Assembly: GCF_900142375.1 (NCBI RefSeq) | Contig: NZ_FRAR01000015.1 | Span: forward strand, 62,001-126,000 | DNA length: 64,000 nucleotides | From: Desulforamulus aeronauticus DSM 10349 | GTDB lineage: Bacteria > Bacillota > Desulfotomaculia > Desulfotomaculales > Desulfotomaculaceae | Direction of reading: 5' to 3' | Part shown: positions 1 to 9,745 of the stretch, one piece after another | Layout: the number at the start of each line of letters is the position of its first letter | Position numbering within the stretch: the first letter of the stretch is position 1 | Position numbers and translations under genes: made by a program | Notes under the pieces: generated by a model | What the model was told of the DNA's origin: nothing | Databases searched by the model: none | What the model saw: only the letters and a program-made list of their open reading frames with translations

Positions 1-2
1 AG

Positions 3-77
3 CTAGAATATGAATTAGAATTGGACGGAGCGGCGGTGGGTGTTAACAGTCTTGAAATTGCTGTTAAAGAAGTTTAG
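3..77 (+). CDS. C-terminal end of a YwiB-like DUF1934 beta-barrel protein (partial)
   Basis: The open frame entering from the left edge ends at TAG (75-77) and gives a 24-residue tail with alternating polar and hydrophobic residues (YELELDG then SLEIAVKEV). This matches my recollection of the last strands of the DUF1934/YwiB small beta-barrel family. The B. subtilis homologue ywiB lies directly upstream of argS, as here. The family has no firmly established function. Only the tail is visible, so identity rests on this short match plus gene order. Confidence 0.5.
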   Translation, partial: LEYELELDGAAVGVNSLEIAVKEV

Positions 78-136
78 TCCGAACCGTCGGCCATCGGCTC
101 TTAGCCATCGGCCTGTTTTGTAGTAGCCTAAGGTAT

Positions 137-184
137 ACCTATAAAAGAAGACCATACGTTTATCCCTAGTCTTCTTTTATAGGT
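137..184. repeat. Long hairpin repeat, copy 1 (likely bidirectional terminator)
   Basis: Two 16-base arms (137-152 and 169-184) are perfect reverse complements around a 16-base loop. The arms contain an A-rich stretch (ataaaagaag) and its T-rich complement, so either strand would give a stem with a U-rich 3' side. A second copy with the same arms lies at 8963-9006. Position after a gene end suggests transcription termination, inferred only. Confidence 0.6.
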
Positions 185-208
185 AAATCACGGGGTGAGG
201 CAATAAAA

Positions 209-232
209 GGCCGATGGCTGATGGCTGATAGC
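209..232. repeat. GCCGATGGC-type degenerate repeat upstream of argS
   Basis: Consecutive near-copies of GCCGATG / GCTGATG / GCTGATAGC form a short degenerate tandem. A related stretch at 84-116 contains CGGCCATCGGC and GCCATCGGCC palindromes. Similar blocks recur in many intergenic spaces up to about 37.2 kb, mostly just upstream of start codons. Confidence 0.6.
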
Positions 233-318
233 AAGGTATGAAAGCTAAATCTCCGACTATTCACTAGCCCTAAGCAAAGAACCTATCCCCCGAAGAAAGA
301 ACAGAAGGAGGTCCCCCC

Positions 319-2004
319 TTGCAAGGATTGGTAGAACAAATTAAATCTTCCCTTGTTGCCGCTTTGCAAAATGCGATTAAGCAGGCAGTGGACAAGGGTC
401 AGGTAAACCAGACGGAAATACCGGATATTATTATTGAAGTACCCCGGGAGAAGGGGTACGGTGATTTTGCCACCAATTTAGCTATGCAGTTAGCACGTTC
501 AGCGAAAATGGCTCCCCGAAAAATTGCCGAAGCAATAGTAGAAAACCTGGAACTGGCGGAAACTCAAGTAGAACGAGTAGAAATTGCCGGCCCGGGCTTT
601 ATTAATTTCTACCTGCGGACTAGCTGGGTCTATGGGGTTCTTCCTTTGATTCCGCAGCAAGACCGTAACTATGGCCGGGTAGAACTGGGTGATGGGAAAA
701 GAATTCAAGTAGAGTTTGTTAGTGCCAATCCGACTGGACTACTGCACATGGGTAATGCCAGAGGTGCTGCACTGGGGGATAGTCTAGCAGCCATTTTAGA
801 TTTTGCCGGTTATCAAGTTAGCAGGGAATATTATATTAATGATGCCGGGAACCAGATAGAGAATTTCGGCAAGTCGCTGGATGTACGCTTCCAGCAACAA
901 TTAGGCCAAGATATTGCCATGATTGAAGAAGGTTATCATGGAGAGGATATCATTGATACTGTTAAGGGATATATTCAAAAACACGGTAGCAGTTTGGCTG
1001 AAGCTGATGAAAGTACCCGGCGTAAAACCTTGGCTGCCTATGCCTTGGAAGAAAAATTAACCAATATTCGTAACACCCTGTTGGATTTCGGTGTAGTGTA
1101 TGATGAATGGTTTTCCGAGCAATCCCTGCATAACAGCGGTGCCATTGAGGACACTCTAAAAGAATTACAAAAAAAAGGTTATATCTACGAACAAGAAAGT
1201 GCTCTTTGGTTTAAGGCTACCGAATTTGGTGATGAGAAAGATGAAGTGGTAGTTCGCTCCAACGGTATTCCCACCTATTTTGCTGCCGACATTGCTTATC
1301 ATAAAAACAAATTTGAACGTGGCTTTGACCAGGTAATTGATATTTGGGGTGCTGACCATCATGGGCATGTCAACCGCATGAAAGGTTCCATGGAGGCCTT
1401 TGGCTATAACCGTGATCAACTAGAGATTATTCTAATGCAGTTGGTTCGCCTCTTCCGAGGTGGTGAGATTGTCCGTATGTCTAAACGTACCGGTCAGTTT
1501 GTCACCTTAGAAGAATTGGTGGAAGAAGTGGGTCGTGACGCCGCCCGATATTTCTTTGTCATGCGGAGTCCAGATAGCCACTTGGATTTTGATTTGGATT
1601 TGGCTAAATCAGAGTCCAACGACAACCCTGTTTTCTATATCCAGTATGCTCATGCACGCATTTGCAGTATTCTACGACAACTACAGGAACAGGGACGTCA
1701 AGTACCCAAAGTAGAACAGATCAATGCTTCCTTGCTCACCGAGCAGGCTGAATTGGAGCTGCTACGAAAATTAGCCGAATTTCCGAGCGAAATTACGTCC
1801 GCTGCAGAGCTTAAATCACCCCACCGGATTGCCCGGTATCTGCATGATTTGGCAGGTTTGTTTCACAGTTTCTACAACAGTCACCGTGTAATTACCGACA
1901 ATGAAGATCTCTCCCAGGCACGCCTGGTGTTAGTAGACTGTGTACGGATAGTCCTAAGAAATGCGTTGGGGCTGTTGGGGCTCACAGCACCAGAGAAAAT
2001 GTAG
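319..2004 (+). CDS. argS: Arginyl-tRNA synthetase
   Basis: Class I aminoacyl-tRNA synthetase that charges tRNA-Arg with arginine in the cytoplasm. The 561-residue protein has the usual layout: an N-terminal additional domain (about 1-97), a catalytic Rossmann core with the HIGH-type motif as HMGN (143-146) and a KMSKS-type motif as RMSKR (386-390), and a C-terminal helical anticodon-binding DALR domain (about 445-561). The start is TTG at 319, chosen because a strong Shine-Dalgarno (ggaggt) ends about 7 bases upstream and no better ATG exists. It follows the YwiB-like gene as in B. subtilis. A hairpin repeat and GCCGATGGC repeats fill the upstream space; I see no T-box leader. Confidence 0.97.
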   Translation: MQGLVEQIKSSLVAALQNAIKQAVDKGQVNQTEIPDIIIEVPREKGYGDFATNLAMQLARSAKMAPRKIAEAIVENLELAETQVERVEIAGPGFINFYLRTSWVYGVLPLIPQQDRNYGRVELGDGKRIQVEFVSANPTGLLHMGNARGAALGDSLAAILDFAGYQVSREYYINDAGNQIENFGKSLDVRFQQQLGQDIAMIEEGYHGEDIIDTVKGYIQKHGSSLAEADESTRRKTLAAYALEEKLTNIRNTLLDFGVVYDEWFSEQSLHNSGAIEDTLKELQKKGYIYEQESALWFKATEFGDEKDEVVVRSNGIPTYFAADIAYHKNKFERGFDQVIDIWGADHHGHVNRMKGSMEAFGYNRDQLEIILMQLVRLFRGGEIVRMSKRTGQFVTLEELVEEVGRDAARYFFVMRSPDSHLDFDLDLAKSESNDNPVFYIQYAHARICSILRQLQEQGRQVPKVEQINASLLTEQAELELLRKLAEFPSEITSAAELKSPHRIARYLHDLAGLFHSFYNSHRVITDNEDLSQARLVLVDCVRIVLRNALGLLGLTAPEKM

Positions 2005-2016
2005 GAGTAGATTTTT

Positions 2017-2178
2017 ATGAATGAATTAATACTGTCCACTGTAACGGGTTTTGCAGTGGGCGTCCTTTTTGCAAAGCTAAAATTACCGGTACCCGCCCCT
2101 GCTACTTTGGCAGGAGTTTTGGGAGTTGTAGGATTATTCTTGGGCTATTACTTAGCCGGGCGTCTTTGGATACGGTAA
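2017..2178 (+). CDS. XapX-domain small membrane protein
   Basis: A 53-residue frame starts 12 bases after the argS stop, with ATG at 2017 preceded by taggag. It has two hydrophobic stretches (about 4-20 and 30-46) joined by a turn rich in proline and alanine (LPVPAPATLAG), then GVVGLFLGYYLAG. This pattern fits the short XapX/DUF1427 family, two-helix membrane proteins of unknown function. Tight spacing to argS suggests co-transcription. It is too short for many gene finders but looks real from hydrophobicity, family match and start signal. Confidence 0.75.
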   Translation: MNELILSTVTGFAVGVLFAKLKLPVPAPATLAGVLGVVGLFLGYYLAGRLWIR

Positions 2179-2182
2179 ACTA

Positions 2183-2211
2183 TTGACAGGCTCATTCTGG
2201 ATAGTTAAAAT
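2183..2211 (+). promoter_or_regulatory. Sigma-A-type promoter of pyrG
   Basis: TTGACA (2183-2188) and TAAAAT (2206-2211) are separated by 17 bases, a near-consensus vegetative promoter. The predicted start near 2218 leaves a leader of only about 40 bases with no terminator hairpin. The CTP-sensed attenuator described for B. subtilis pyrG therefore does not appear to be present. Confidence 0.65.
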
Positions 2212-2235
2212 AATGGGATGGGCAGCCAAAATTAG

Positions 2236-3861
<1,626 letters not shown>

Positions 3862-3953
3862 GCCTATTTGGGCCCTCAGCCTTTGGTCTTTTTAGCAATA
3901 AATCAAAGTTTATCTCAAATAGCATTGTTATCCGACACTTCTAAGTTTTCATC

Positions 3954-3980
3954 AGCTTTGGTCTATACCAAAGCTTTTTT
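3954..3980 (+). terminator. Intrinsic terminator after pyrG
   Basis: The 9-base arms agctttggt (3954-3962) and accaaagct (3967-3975) flank a 4-base loop and run into a T tract (3975-3980). The element sits 93 bases after the pyrG stop. The rest of the 3862-4116 gap shows no gene. Confidence 0.8.
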
Positions 3981-4116
3981 CTTATCCAAAAGGTATGTTT
4001 TTATCTCACACGCGTAAAGATAACTATTGTGGATTTATCTCTTAGTCCCAGCATTATGTAAAAATGAAAAAGCCGATGACCAAGAAAAATACCCCAAAGC
4101 GAAGGAGTGGTTTTAC

Positions 4117-5058
4117 TTGCGCAAAAAACTAATCACTGGCATTATCGTAGGCTTAGTCCTTTTTTCTCTTGCTGCCGCCGTTGCTGTTAAAGGTAACAAC
4201 CAGGTTGGTGCTAAGGCTGTAGGCACTGGGGAACAAATCGCTGTCATACATATTGAAGGCCCAATAATGTCGACCGAGCCCGGTGGTTTTGGTGCTACGG
4301 GAGTAGCCGCAGCGGATAGAATTGTGGCAGACCTAAAAGAAGCTAGGGAGAACCCAAACATTAAAGCGGTTATTCTAAAACTGAATACCGGTGGCGGTAC
4401 TGTTGTGGGTTCTGATGAGATTGGCCGGGAAGTGGACAGAGTAAAGAAAGCAGGTAAAAAAGTGGTGGCCTCCATGGGAGAAATGGCGGCTTCCGGTGGT
4501 TACTGGATCTCCTGCAAGGCAGATAAAATTGTGGCCAATCCCGGCACTTTTACCGGCAGCATTGGTGTGATTATGCAGCTCACTAAAATGAAAGGGCTGT
4601 ATGATAAACTGGGTGTTGAAATGTATAATTTTAAAACCGGCCCGCATAAGGATATGGGTGCTACCAATCGTGACGTAACACCAGAGGAACAAGAAATTTT
4701 TCAGGGCCTAGTCAATGATACTTATGAAGATTTTGTTAAAGTAGTGGCAGATGGCAGAAAAATGGATGTGGACCGAGTACGCCAATTGGCCGATGGTAGA
4801 ATATATACCGGCAAGCAGGCTAAGGAACTGGGCCTGGTGGACGAATTGGGAGATTTCACAACCGCTGTTAAGGTAACCGCGGATTTGGCGAAGATTAAAG
4901 GGGAACCGGAACTGGTGGATATAACGGGGAGCCGAAATATTTGGCAGGATATTTTCGGGGGGCTGCAGGGTAAAGGGAATGTGCTGCCTTTTCCACTGGA
5001 AGGGCTTTTGTTTATGCCAGACCCGGCGCTTTTGCCAATGAATGCAGAGCTACAATAA
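4117..5058 (+). CDS. sppA: Signal peptide peptidase SppA (S49 family)
   Basis: Membrane-anchored serine protease expected to degrade leftover signal peptides. The protein opens with RKK and a single hydrophobic segment (about 5-22), then an S49 domain. The Ser/Lys dyad is visible: Ser126 in MAASGGYW and Lys178 in GPHKDMG. The B. subtilis-type short form (about 310-335 residues) fits. The frame is open from 4027 (GTG), but TTG at 4117 has a good Shine-Dalgarno (gaaggag) and places the membrane segment at the N-terminus, giving 313 residues. It is followed after 15 bases by a Yip1-like gene, probably in the same operon. Confidence 0.93.
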   Translation: MRKKLITGIIVGLVLFSLAAAVAVKGNNQVGAKAVGTGEQIAVIHIEGPIMSTEPGGFGATGVAAADRIVADLKEARENPNIKAVILKLNTGGGTVVGSDEIGREVDRVKKAGKKVVASMGEMAASGGYWISCKADKIVANPGTFTGSIGVIMQLTKMKGLYDKLGVEMYNFKTGPHKDMGATNRDVTPEEQEIFQGLVNDTYEDFVKVVADGRKMDVDRVRQLADGRIYTGKQAKELGLVDELGDFTTAVKVTADLAKIKGEPELVDITGSRNIWQDIFGGLQGKGNVLPFPLEGLLFMPDPALLPMNAELQ

Positions 5059-5073
5059 GGGGAGGGAATACTT

Positions 5074-5811
5074 TTGAGTGAAATAAATGATAATCAATCT
5101 AACCAATACGATATTCCTCAGGACCCCGACCACAACTCAGTACCTGTTAATCCAGAGGCACCAGGCCCTTTAAATTATTATGAAATCATTTACGGGGTGT
5201 TGTTTGAACCGGTGCAAACCATGAAACGGGTAGTCCAAAACCCTCCTTTGGGAGCCACCCTGGTCATTGTTATATCACTATCCTTGTTAAGCTTATTAAC
5301 CAGTTTATACACTTCAGCCCATGGCGGATCAGCTAATTTTGGGCAAGAAATAGGACTACCGATTGCAAAGGCTAAGGTATTTTCTGATGCCCTGCGGGCG
5401 GCCGCCCCGATGTTGGCGATCCTAGGGTCATTATTTTTCTTTGTTAAATGGTTTTTTTACAGTGCTCTACTGCACCTGTTAGCTGATTTTTACGGCGGCC
5501 AGGGGAAGGCCCGGACGGTCTTTGTGATATACGGCTTGGCGGGTTTACCCGCGGTGTTTTTAATTCCTTTGGATGTTCTTACTACCTTGGTACTACCTAA
5601 TTTAGCCACTGTAGTCAGTACCCTGGGTGGCCTAATGGTTTTGGTTTGGGGCTTCATTTTGCTCACCATTGGCATGCGAGAAGCACATTTACTTAGCACC
5701 GGCAGGGCTGTGGCAGTTATTTTAACACCTGTGGCGGCAGTATTTATTCTTATTATTCTTAGTATGGTAGGGCTGATGTCTGCTATGTCGGCTTTTATAC
5801 CTAGATGGTAA
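5074..5811 (+). CDS. Yip1-family integral membrane protein
   Basis: A 245-residue protein with a hydrophilic, Asn/Asp/Pro-rich N-terminus (about 1-30) followed by about five hydrophobic segments between residues 60 and 240. The block reading YGVLFEPVQTMKRV followed by the membrane bundle is typical of bacterial Yip1-domain proteins, whose role is not established. TTG at 5074 is chosen because a ggggagg site lies about 8 bases upstream. It sits 15 bases behind sppA, so the two are likely co-expressed at the membrane. Confidence 0.75.
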   Translation: MSEINDNQSNQYDIPQDPDHNSVPVNPEAPGPLNYYEIIYGVLFEPVQTMKRVVQNPPLGATLVIVISLSLLSLLTSLYTSAHGGSANFGQEIGLPIAKAKVFSDALRAAAPMLAILGSLFFFVKWFFYSALLHLLADFYGGQGKARTVFVIYGLAGLPAVFLIPLDVLTTLVLPNLATVVSTLGGLMVLVWGFILLTIGMREAHLLSTGRAVAVILTPVAAVFILIILSMVGLMSAMSAFIPRW

Positions 5812-5925
5812 TAGGACAAACTGCTCAAATTCAAAATATACGTAAGAAGAGGCAGGTATTCATCCTCTAACGTCGAAAACTATGGCTACGTAAAGCTGTT
5901 ATGATTTTAGGGGGAACTGAATACA

Positions 5926-6333
5926 ATGTCTCAAGAAACTATTGATATTCTTATAGTAGATGATCAGGTGGGAATACGTAGATTATTGTTTGAGGCGCTG
6001 GCAGACGAAGGATATCTGGTTAAAATGGCTGGTAGCGGGGCAGAGGCTTTGAAAATTTTGTCTTGTACCTTGCCCGCCTTAGTTTTGCTAGACATGAAAA
6101 TGCCGGGAATGACTGGTTACGAAACACTGCAGGAGATTCGTAAGCACTATGGTCCTTTGAACGTGATCATGATGACAGCCTATGGCGATGTGGAAATAAT
6201 GGCCCAGACCAAAGATTTAGGGGTTAGGCATTATTTGAATAAACCCTTTGATTTGGATGAGGTTAGGGTTCTTGTTAAGGGTCTATTGGCCGAAGTTTCA
6301 AGTCTCCAGTTGTTTCAACAGGATATCAGCTAG
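5926..6333 (+). CDS. spo0F: Sporulation phosphorelay response regulator Spo0F
   Basis: Single-domain receiver (135 residues) that would accept phosphate from sporulation kinases and pass it to Spo0B or directly to Spo0A-type partners. All receiver residues are present: acidic pair Asp12/Asp13, phospho-acceptor Asp56 in LLDMKMPG, Thr84 in MMTAYGD, and Lys106 in NKPFD. There is no output domain. IVDDQVGIR and KPFDLDEVR closely match the B. subtilis Spo0F wording, and its place just before fba/fsa is the same. A tcgaa sequence at 5872-5876 resembles a 0A box core but is too weak to call. Confidence 0.9.
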   Translation: MSQETIDILIVDDQVGIRRLLFEALADEGYLVKMAGSGAEALKILSCTLPALVLLDMKMPGMTGYETLQEIRKHYGPLNVIMMTAYGDVEIMAQTKDLGVRHYLNKPFDLDEVRVLVKGLLAEVSSLQLFQQDIS

Positions 6334-6422
6334 ATAATTCGGAAGTCCTGGTATTTGAACTAGAAAAAAAGGAATTTTATCTCCGGTGGCGAACTCTTTA
6401 TCTCAAAGAGGAGGTTATCGAG

Positions 6423-7112
6423 GTGCTAATAACCACAGTCACCACGTTGGCTATTCGATGCCCGGAGTGCGGCGCTCTAGAATTTCATAACCTCTCACGT
6501 TTTGCCCTTTCAGGTCGGGGAAAACTGCAGATAAGTTGTTCTTGCGGGGCCTTTTTACTGGGGATTGTTAGCAAACCTTCCAGAAGTTATTGGCTTCAAT
6601 TGCCTTGCGTTTTTTGCGAGACTAAACATGTTCGTGAGATCTCTGGATCTCGCCTGTGGGGAAAGAAAACCAATACTCTTGCCTGCCCAGAATCCGGTCT
6701 GGAGTTAGGATTTATCGGAAGTTATGAAGAAGTTAAGGGCTTGGCAGAAACATTGGATACAGGCTTAGAGACCCTCATGGACGAATTGGGTTATGATGAA
6801 TATTTCAATAACCCCGAGGTCATGCATCAAGTTATGCAGTGTCTTCAGGACATTGCTGACAACGGTGGCCTGTATTGTCAGTGTGGCAACACCAGAATTG
6901 AAGTAGACGTTTTTCTAGATCGGCTGGAACTGCACTGTAAAGAATGTGATAGTATTAACATTGTTTATGCAGAAACGGAAGAAGACCTAACCGTAATTCA
7001 GCAGGTGGATTCTATAGAGCTGGCTCAGCACGGTTTTAAATGTCTTGATAGCTTCTCCAACTCACCGAAGTTAACCAAAAAGACCCGGCGTAAGCGTAAT
7101 AAACAGTCGTAA
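6423..7112 (+). CDS. Unknown cysteine-rich (zinc-ribbon-like) protein
   Basis: I do not recognise this 229-residue protein. Four cysteine clusters suggest several zinc ribbons or knuckles: CPEC (about 14-17), CSCG (about 39-42), CVFC (about 62-65) and a late set with CQCG and CKEC (about 151-176). The middle is acidic and helical (VKGLAETLDTGLETLMDELG) and the C-terminus is basic (KKTRRKRNKQ), which could contact nucleic acid. GTG at 6423 follows an aggagg site about 11 bases upstream. Its place between spo0F and fba suggests a lineage-specific regulator, but that is inference only. Confidence 0.7.
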   Translation: MLITTVTTLAIRCPECGALEFHNLSRFALSGRGKLQISCSCGAFLLGIVSKPSRSYWLQLPCVFCETKHVREISGSRLWGKKTNTLACPESGLELGFIGSYEEVKGLAETLDTGLETLMDELGYDEYFNNPEVMHQVMQCLQDIADNGGLYCQCGNTRIEVDVFLDRLELHCKECDSINIVYAETEEDLTVIQQVDSIELAQHGFKCLDSFSNSPKLTKKTRRKRNKQS

Positions 7113-7126
7113 CAAGCCAGGCAGTA

Positions 7127-7270
7127 TTGACATAATTCTGGGTAACTATGGTGATACTGTTCCTATCCCCTCATCAGGGGGACGACCGCCTTGAGATTTC
7201 CGCCGGAATATGGTTCCCGAAGATATGGCCTTGGCACCAGTTCGTCGGCTCGGACGCGGTCCGGGCTTTT
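7127..7270 (+). ncRNA. Structured transcript candidate or fba leader ending in a terminator
   Basis: This gap of about 270 bases contains a TTGACA at 7127-7132, a small cccc/gggg hairpin (7167-7180), a possible long-range pairing gacga (7181-7185) with tcgtc (7242-7246), and a clear intrinsic terminator: arms gctcggac (7248-7255) and gtccgggc (7259-7266) followed by a T-rich tail. The match to a -10 element is poor. It may be a small RNA or an attenuating leader for fba. I could not match it to a known RNA class. Confidence 0.4.
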
Positions 7271-7276
7271 ATTATT

Positions 7277-7295
7277 TTGAAGCAATATGCTTCAA
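7277..7295. promoter_or_regulatory. Palindrome upstream of fba (possible operator)
   Basis: The 8-base arms ttgaagca and tgcttcaa are perfect complements around a 3-base centre. The element lies between the upstream terminator and the fba start, about 87 bases before the ATG. It could be a repressor site or a small hairpin; no known operator is recognised. Confidence 0.35.
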
Positions 7296-7381
7296 CAGAA
7301 ACAGATAACACCATACCCAAACTAACCTTTCCGTTATTTTTCGGATATGGCATTAATTATTAAAAGGAGGTTTTTTCTAAA

Positions 7382-8236
7382 ATGCCGTTAGTTCCTGTCA
7401 AAGAGTTATTGCAAAAAGCCCAAGAAGGTAATTATGCTGTAGGGGCCTTCAATGTTAACAACATGGAAATTGTGCAAGCCATTTTGGCAGCCGCTGAGGC
7501 TGAAAAAGCACCGGTCATTATGCAGGCCAGCCAAGGTGCCATTAAGTACGCCGGTATCGAGTATATTTATGCCCTGGCCAATTTGGCAGCCAACCAAGCC
7601 ACTGTACCTGTAGCTTTGCATCTGGATCATGGTACCAGCTTTGAACAATGCATGAAATGCATTCGGGTAGGTTTTACCTCGGTGATGATCGATGGCTCTA
7701 AATATCCTTTGGAAGAGAATATTGCCCTCACCAACAAAGTGCTGGAAGTTGCCCGGGCCACGGGTGTCTCTGTGGAAGCAGAGCTGGGTAAAATTGGTGG
7801 CACGGAAGATGATATTCACGTGGATGAAAGAGATGCCTTCTTCACCGACCCCGAAGAAGCCCGGTATTTTGCAGAGAAAACTGGCGTTGATGCACTGGCC
7901 ATTTCCATCGGTACCGCTCACGGTCAATATAAAGGAATTCCCAAACTGGATTTCCCTCGCTTGGAGAAAATTGTGAGCCTGGTGAACATCCCCATTGTAC
8001 TGCATGGTTCCTCCGGCGTGCCAGATGAGGCTATCCAAGAGGCCATTCGTCTGGGTGTCCGTAAAGTAAACATCGATACCAACATTCGTGAAGCCTTTAC
8101 CAATGCCTGCCGGCAGGTAGTAATGGATAACCCTAAAGAAATCGATCCCCGTAAAGTCCTCGCTCCTGCACGGGAAGCAGCTACGCAGGTGATCAGGCAG
8201 AAGATTCGGGTGTTTGGCAGCTCAGGGAAAGCATAG
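7382..8236 (+). CDS. fba: Class II fructose-1,6-bisphosphate aldolase
   Basis: Zinc-dependent aldolase cleaving fructose-1,6-bisphosphate to the two triose phosphates in glycolysis, reversible in gluconeogenesis. The 284-residue length fits the short class IIA/B form of Firmicutes. Visible motifs are the catalytic Asp82 and zinc-binding His83 in LHLDHG, the His-containing AHGQYKG loop, and the phosphate-binding HGSSGVPDE. ATG at 7382 follows a strong aaaggagg. Placement between spo0F and a transaldolase-like gene matches B. subtilis fbaA-ywjH. A palindrome and a terminator upstream suggest regulated expression. Confidence 0.97.
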   Translation: MPLVPVKELLQKAQEGNYAVGAFNVNNMEIVQAILAAAEAEKAPVIMQASQGAIKYAGIEYIYALANLAANQATVPVALHLDHGTSFEQCMKCIRVGFTSVMIDGSKYPLEENIALTNKVLEVARATGVSVEAELGKIGGTEDDIHVDERDAFFTDPEEARYFAEKTGVDALAISIGTAHGQYKGIPKLDFPRLEKIVSLVNIPIVLHGSSGVPDEAIQEAIRLGVRKVNIDTNIREAFTNACRQVVMDNPKEIDPRKVLAPAREAATQVIRQKIRVFGSSGKA

Positions 8237-8275
8237 TCCGGATATAACTGCCAATTCCAATAAGGAGGGTATTAT

Positions 8276-8923
8276 ATGATTCTTTTCCTTGACACGGCCA
8301 ACGTGGATGAAATTCGTGCTGCCAATTCCCTTGGTGTGATTTCAGGGGTTACCACCAACCCATCCTTAATTGCTAAAGAAGGCCGGGATTTTGCAGAGGT
8401 GGTAAGGGAAATAACTTCCATTGTTGATGGCCCCATTAGCGCTGAAGTAATAAGCTTGGAAGCCGCAGAAATGCTGAAGGAAGCAGTGGAATTGGCGGCC
8501 ATCCATCCCAATATCGTCATAAAAATCCCCATGACTGCTGAGGGCTTAAAGGCCACTAAGGCCTGTGCCGAAAAAGGCATTAAGACTAATGTTACATTAG
8601 TGTTCTCAGCTAATCAGGCTCTATTGGCAGCCCGGGCGGGAGCCACTTACGTCAGCCCCTTTGTGGGACGTTTGGATGATATTGGCCACGACGGCATTGG
8701 TTTAATCTTTGAGATTGCAGAGATTTTTGATAACTACGCACTGGAAACTCAAATCATTTCCGCCAGCATCCGGCATCCCCTTCACGTGCTACAATCAGCC
8801 AAAGCCGGTGCCCACATTGCCACCATACCGTATAAAGTCCTTCTACAAATGACTAAACATCCTCTGACGGATAAGGGAATAGAGTCATTTCTAGCGGATT
8901 GGGCGAAGCTTACAGGAGTTTAG
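8276..8923 (+). CDS. fsa: Transaldolase-like / fructose-6-phosphate aldolase
   Basis: A 215-residue single-barrel enzyme of the short transaldolase (TalC/FSA/YwjH) family. [10 protein letters not shown] at the N-terminus, [13 protein letters not shown], the Schiff-base Lys83 in VIKIPMT and TYVSPFVGR are family hallmarks. It either transfers dihydroxyacetone units in the non-oxidative pentose phosphate pathway or acts as a fructose-6-phosphate aldolase; the sequence alone does not decide. It lies 39 bases after fba with its own aaggagg site, so the two probably share a transcript ending at the hairpin 8963-9006. Confidence 0.9.
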   Translation: MILFLDTANVDEIRAANSLGVISGVTTNPSLIAKEGRDFAEVVREITSIVDGPISAEVISLEAAEMLKEAVELAAIHPNIVIKIPMTAEGLKATKACAEKGIKTNVTLVFSANQALLAARAGATYVSPFVGRLDDIGHDGIGLIFEIAEIFDNYALETQIISASIRHPLHVLQSAKAGAHIATIPYKVLLQMTKHPLTDKGIESFLADWAKLTGV

Positions 8924-8962
8924 GTTGTGGCGTATTATTTATTGTGTTAATCTGTGATTTAA

Positions 8963-9006
8963 CTATAAAAGAAGACTACGCATTAATGCATAGTCTTCTT
9001 TTATAG
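8963..9006. repeat. Long hairpin repeat, copy 2 (likely terminator after fsa)
   Basis: Arms of 19 bases (8963-8981 and 8988-9006) pair with one mismatch around a 6-base loop. The outer 14 bases are the same as in copy 1 at 137-184, while the loop differs. The inner stem gactacgc/gcatagtc followed by ttcttttat resembles an intrinsic terminator, with a mirrored A-rich side for the opposite strand. Confidence 0.65.
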
Positions 9007-9020
9007 GGATTACCCAAATA

Positions 9021-9052
9021 AGCCGAGGACTGATGGCTGACGGCCGATAGCC
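9021..9052. repeat. GCCGATGGC-type repeat downstream of hairpin copy 2
   Basis: The stretch contains agccgagga, ctgatggctgacggc and cgatagcc units, the same degenerate family as at 209-232. In both places the block follows the long hairpin by about 15-25 bases, so the two elements may move or evolve together. Confidence 0.55.
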
Positions 9053-9179
9053 AATTCCCAATCCTCAATCTTCCCTAGACAACCGGCCCTTCCCTGGGGT
9101 ATACTAAAATCTGGCGAATATTGCCGCTCGTCAGTTTACTATATCCCGTAGAGGGGTTTTACTTTTTGGAGGTTTCAAG

Positions 9180-9683
9180 GTGGCTAACATTATAAATTCA
9201 TTATTATGTAAATGCAAAGAATCTTACCACCGGCTTCTAAATCTCCCGGAAGCACCTCAAAAAGTTGCCCAGGGAATTGCGTTGGGGGTCGCTTTTGATT
9301 TTTTACCGGTTCCTTTTATTAGTATCCCGATATCCTTTATTGTGGCCAAGCTTATTCGGGTGCACGCCGTAGCTGCAACCCTAACAGTGATACTTTTTAA
9401 GCCTGCAGTGCCATTATTTTTTACTCTCAATATTTTTGTCGGAAAAATATTGGTGGGAGCTGCTGCTTCCCCACCAATTACCCCGGATATTATGGGGGGT
9501 ATCCCGATGGTAACCAAGGCTATTTTAAAAATTAAAACTCTAGGGTTACCCTTTTTGGTAGGTAGTGCGGTAAATGCCGCTATTGCCGGTATCCTGGTCT
9601 ACTTTGTGGCTATTAAGCTTCTGGAAGCTCGACAAAAAGCTATTAAAAAAAACCCTAAACAGCTTGCAATGAATAAAACCTAA
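9180..9683 (+). CDS. DUF2062 membrane protein
   Basis: A 167-residue protein with an N-terminal amphipathic part ([20 protein letters not shown]) and three to four hydrophobic segments between about 35 and 150. The run [14 protein letters not shown] followed by membrane segments fits the DUF2062 family, small membrane proteins of unknown function. GTG at 9180 follows ttggagg about 8 bases upstream. It sits 62 bases before the likely rho start and may share a transcript with it. Confidence 0.75.
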   Translation: MANIINSLLCKCKESYHRLLNLPEAPQKVAQGIALGVAFDFLPVPFISIPISFIVAKLIRVHAVAATLTVILFKPAVPLFFTLNIFVGKILVGAAASPPITPDIMGGIPMVTKAILKIKTLGLPFLVGSAVNAAIAGILVYFVAIKLLEARQKAIKKNPKQLAMNKT

Positions 9684-9745
9684 GTGACTTGGTTATGCTC
9701 ATTCAAAGCAGGCAAGCTAAGTTTTCTAAAGAAGGTGGAATATAC

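Noticed and set aside
78-318. T-box leader before argS
   Set aside because: No T-box consensus (ggtggaaccgcg-like) and no specifier-loop layout; the hairpin there is a repeat with a second copy elsewhere.
5871-5877. Spo0A box before spo0F
   Set aside because: cgtcgaa matches only six of seven positions and no fitting sigma-H or sigma-A promoter could be placed beside it.
7148-7363. Open frame of 71 codons before fba
   Set aside because: It covers the terminator and palindrome, has no ribosome-binding site and gives a composition unlike a protein; the DNA is better explained as a structured leader or RNA.
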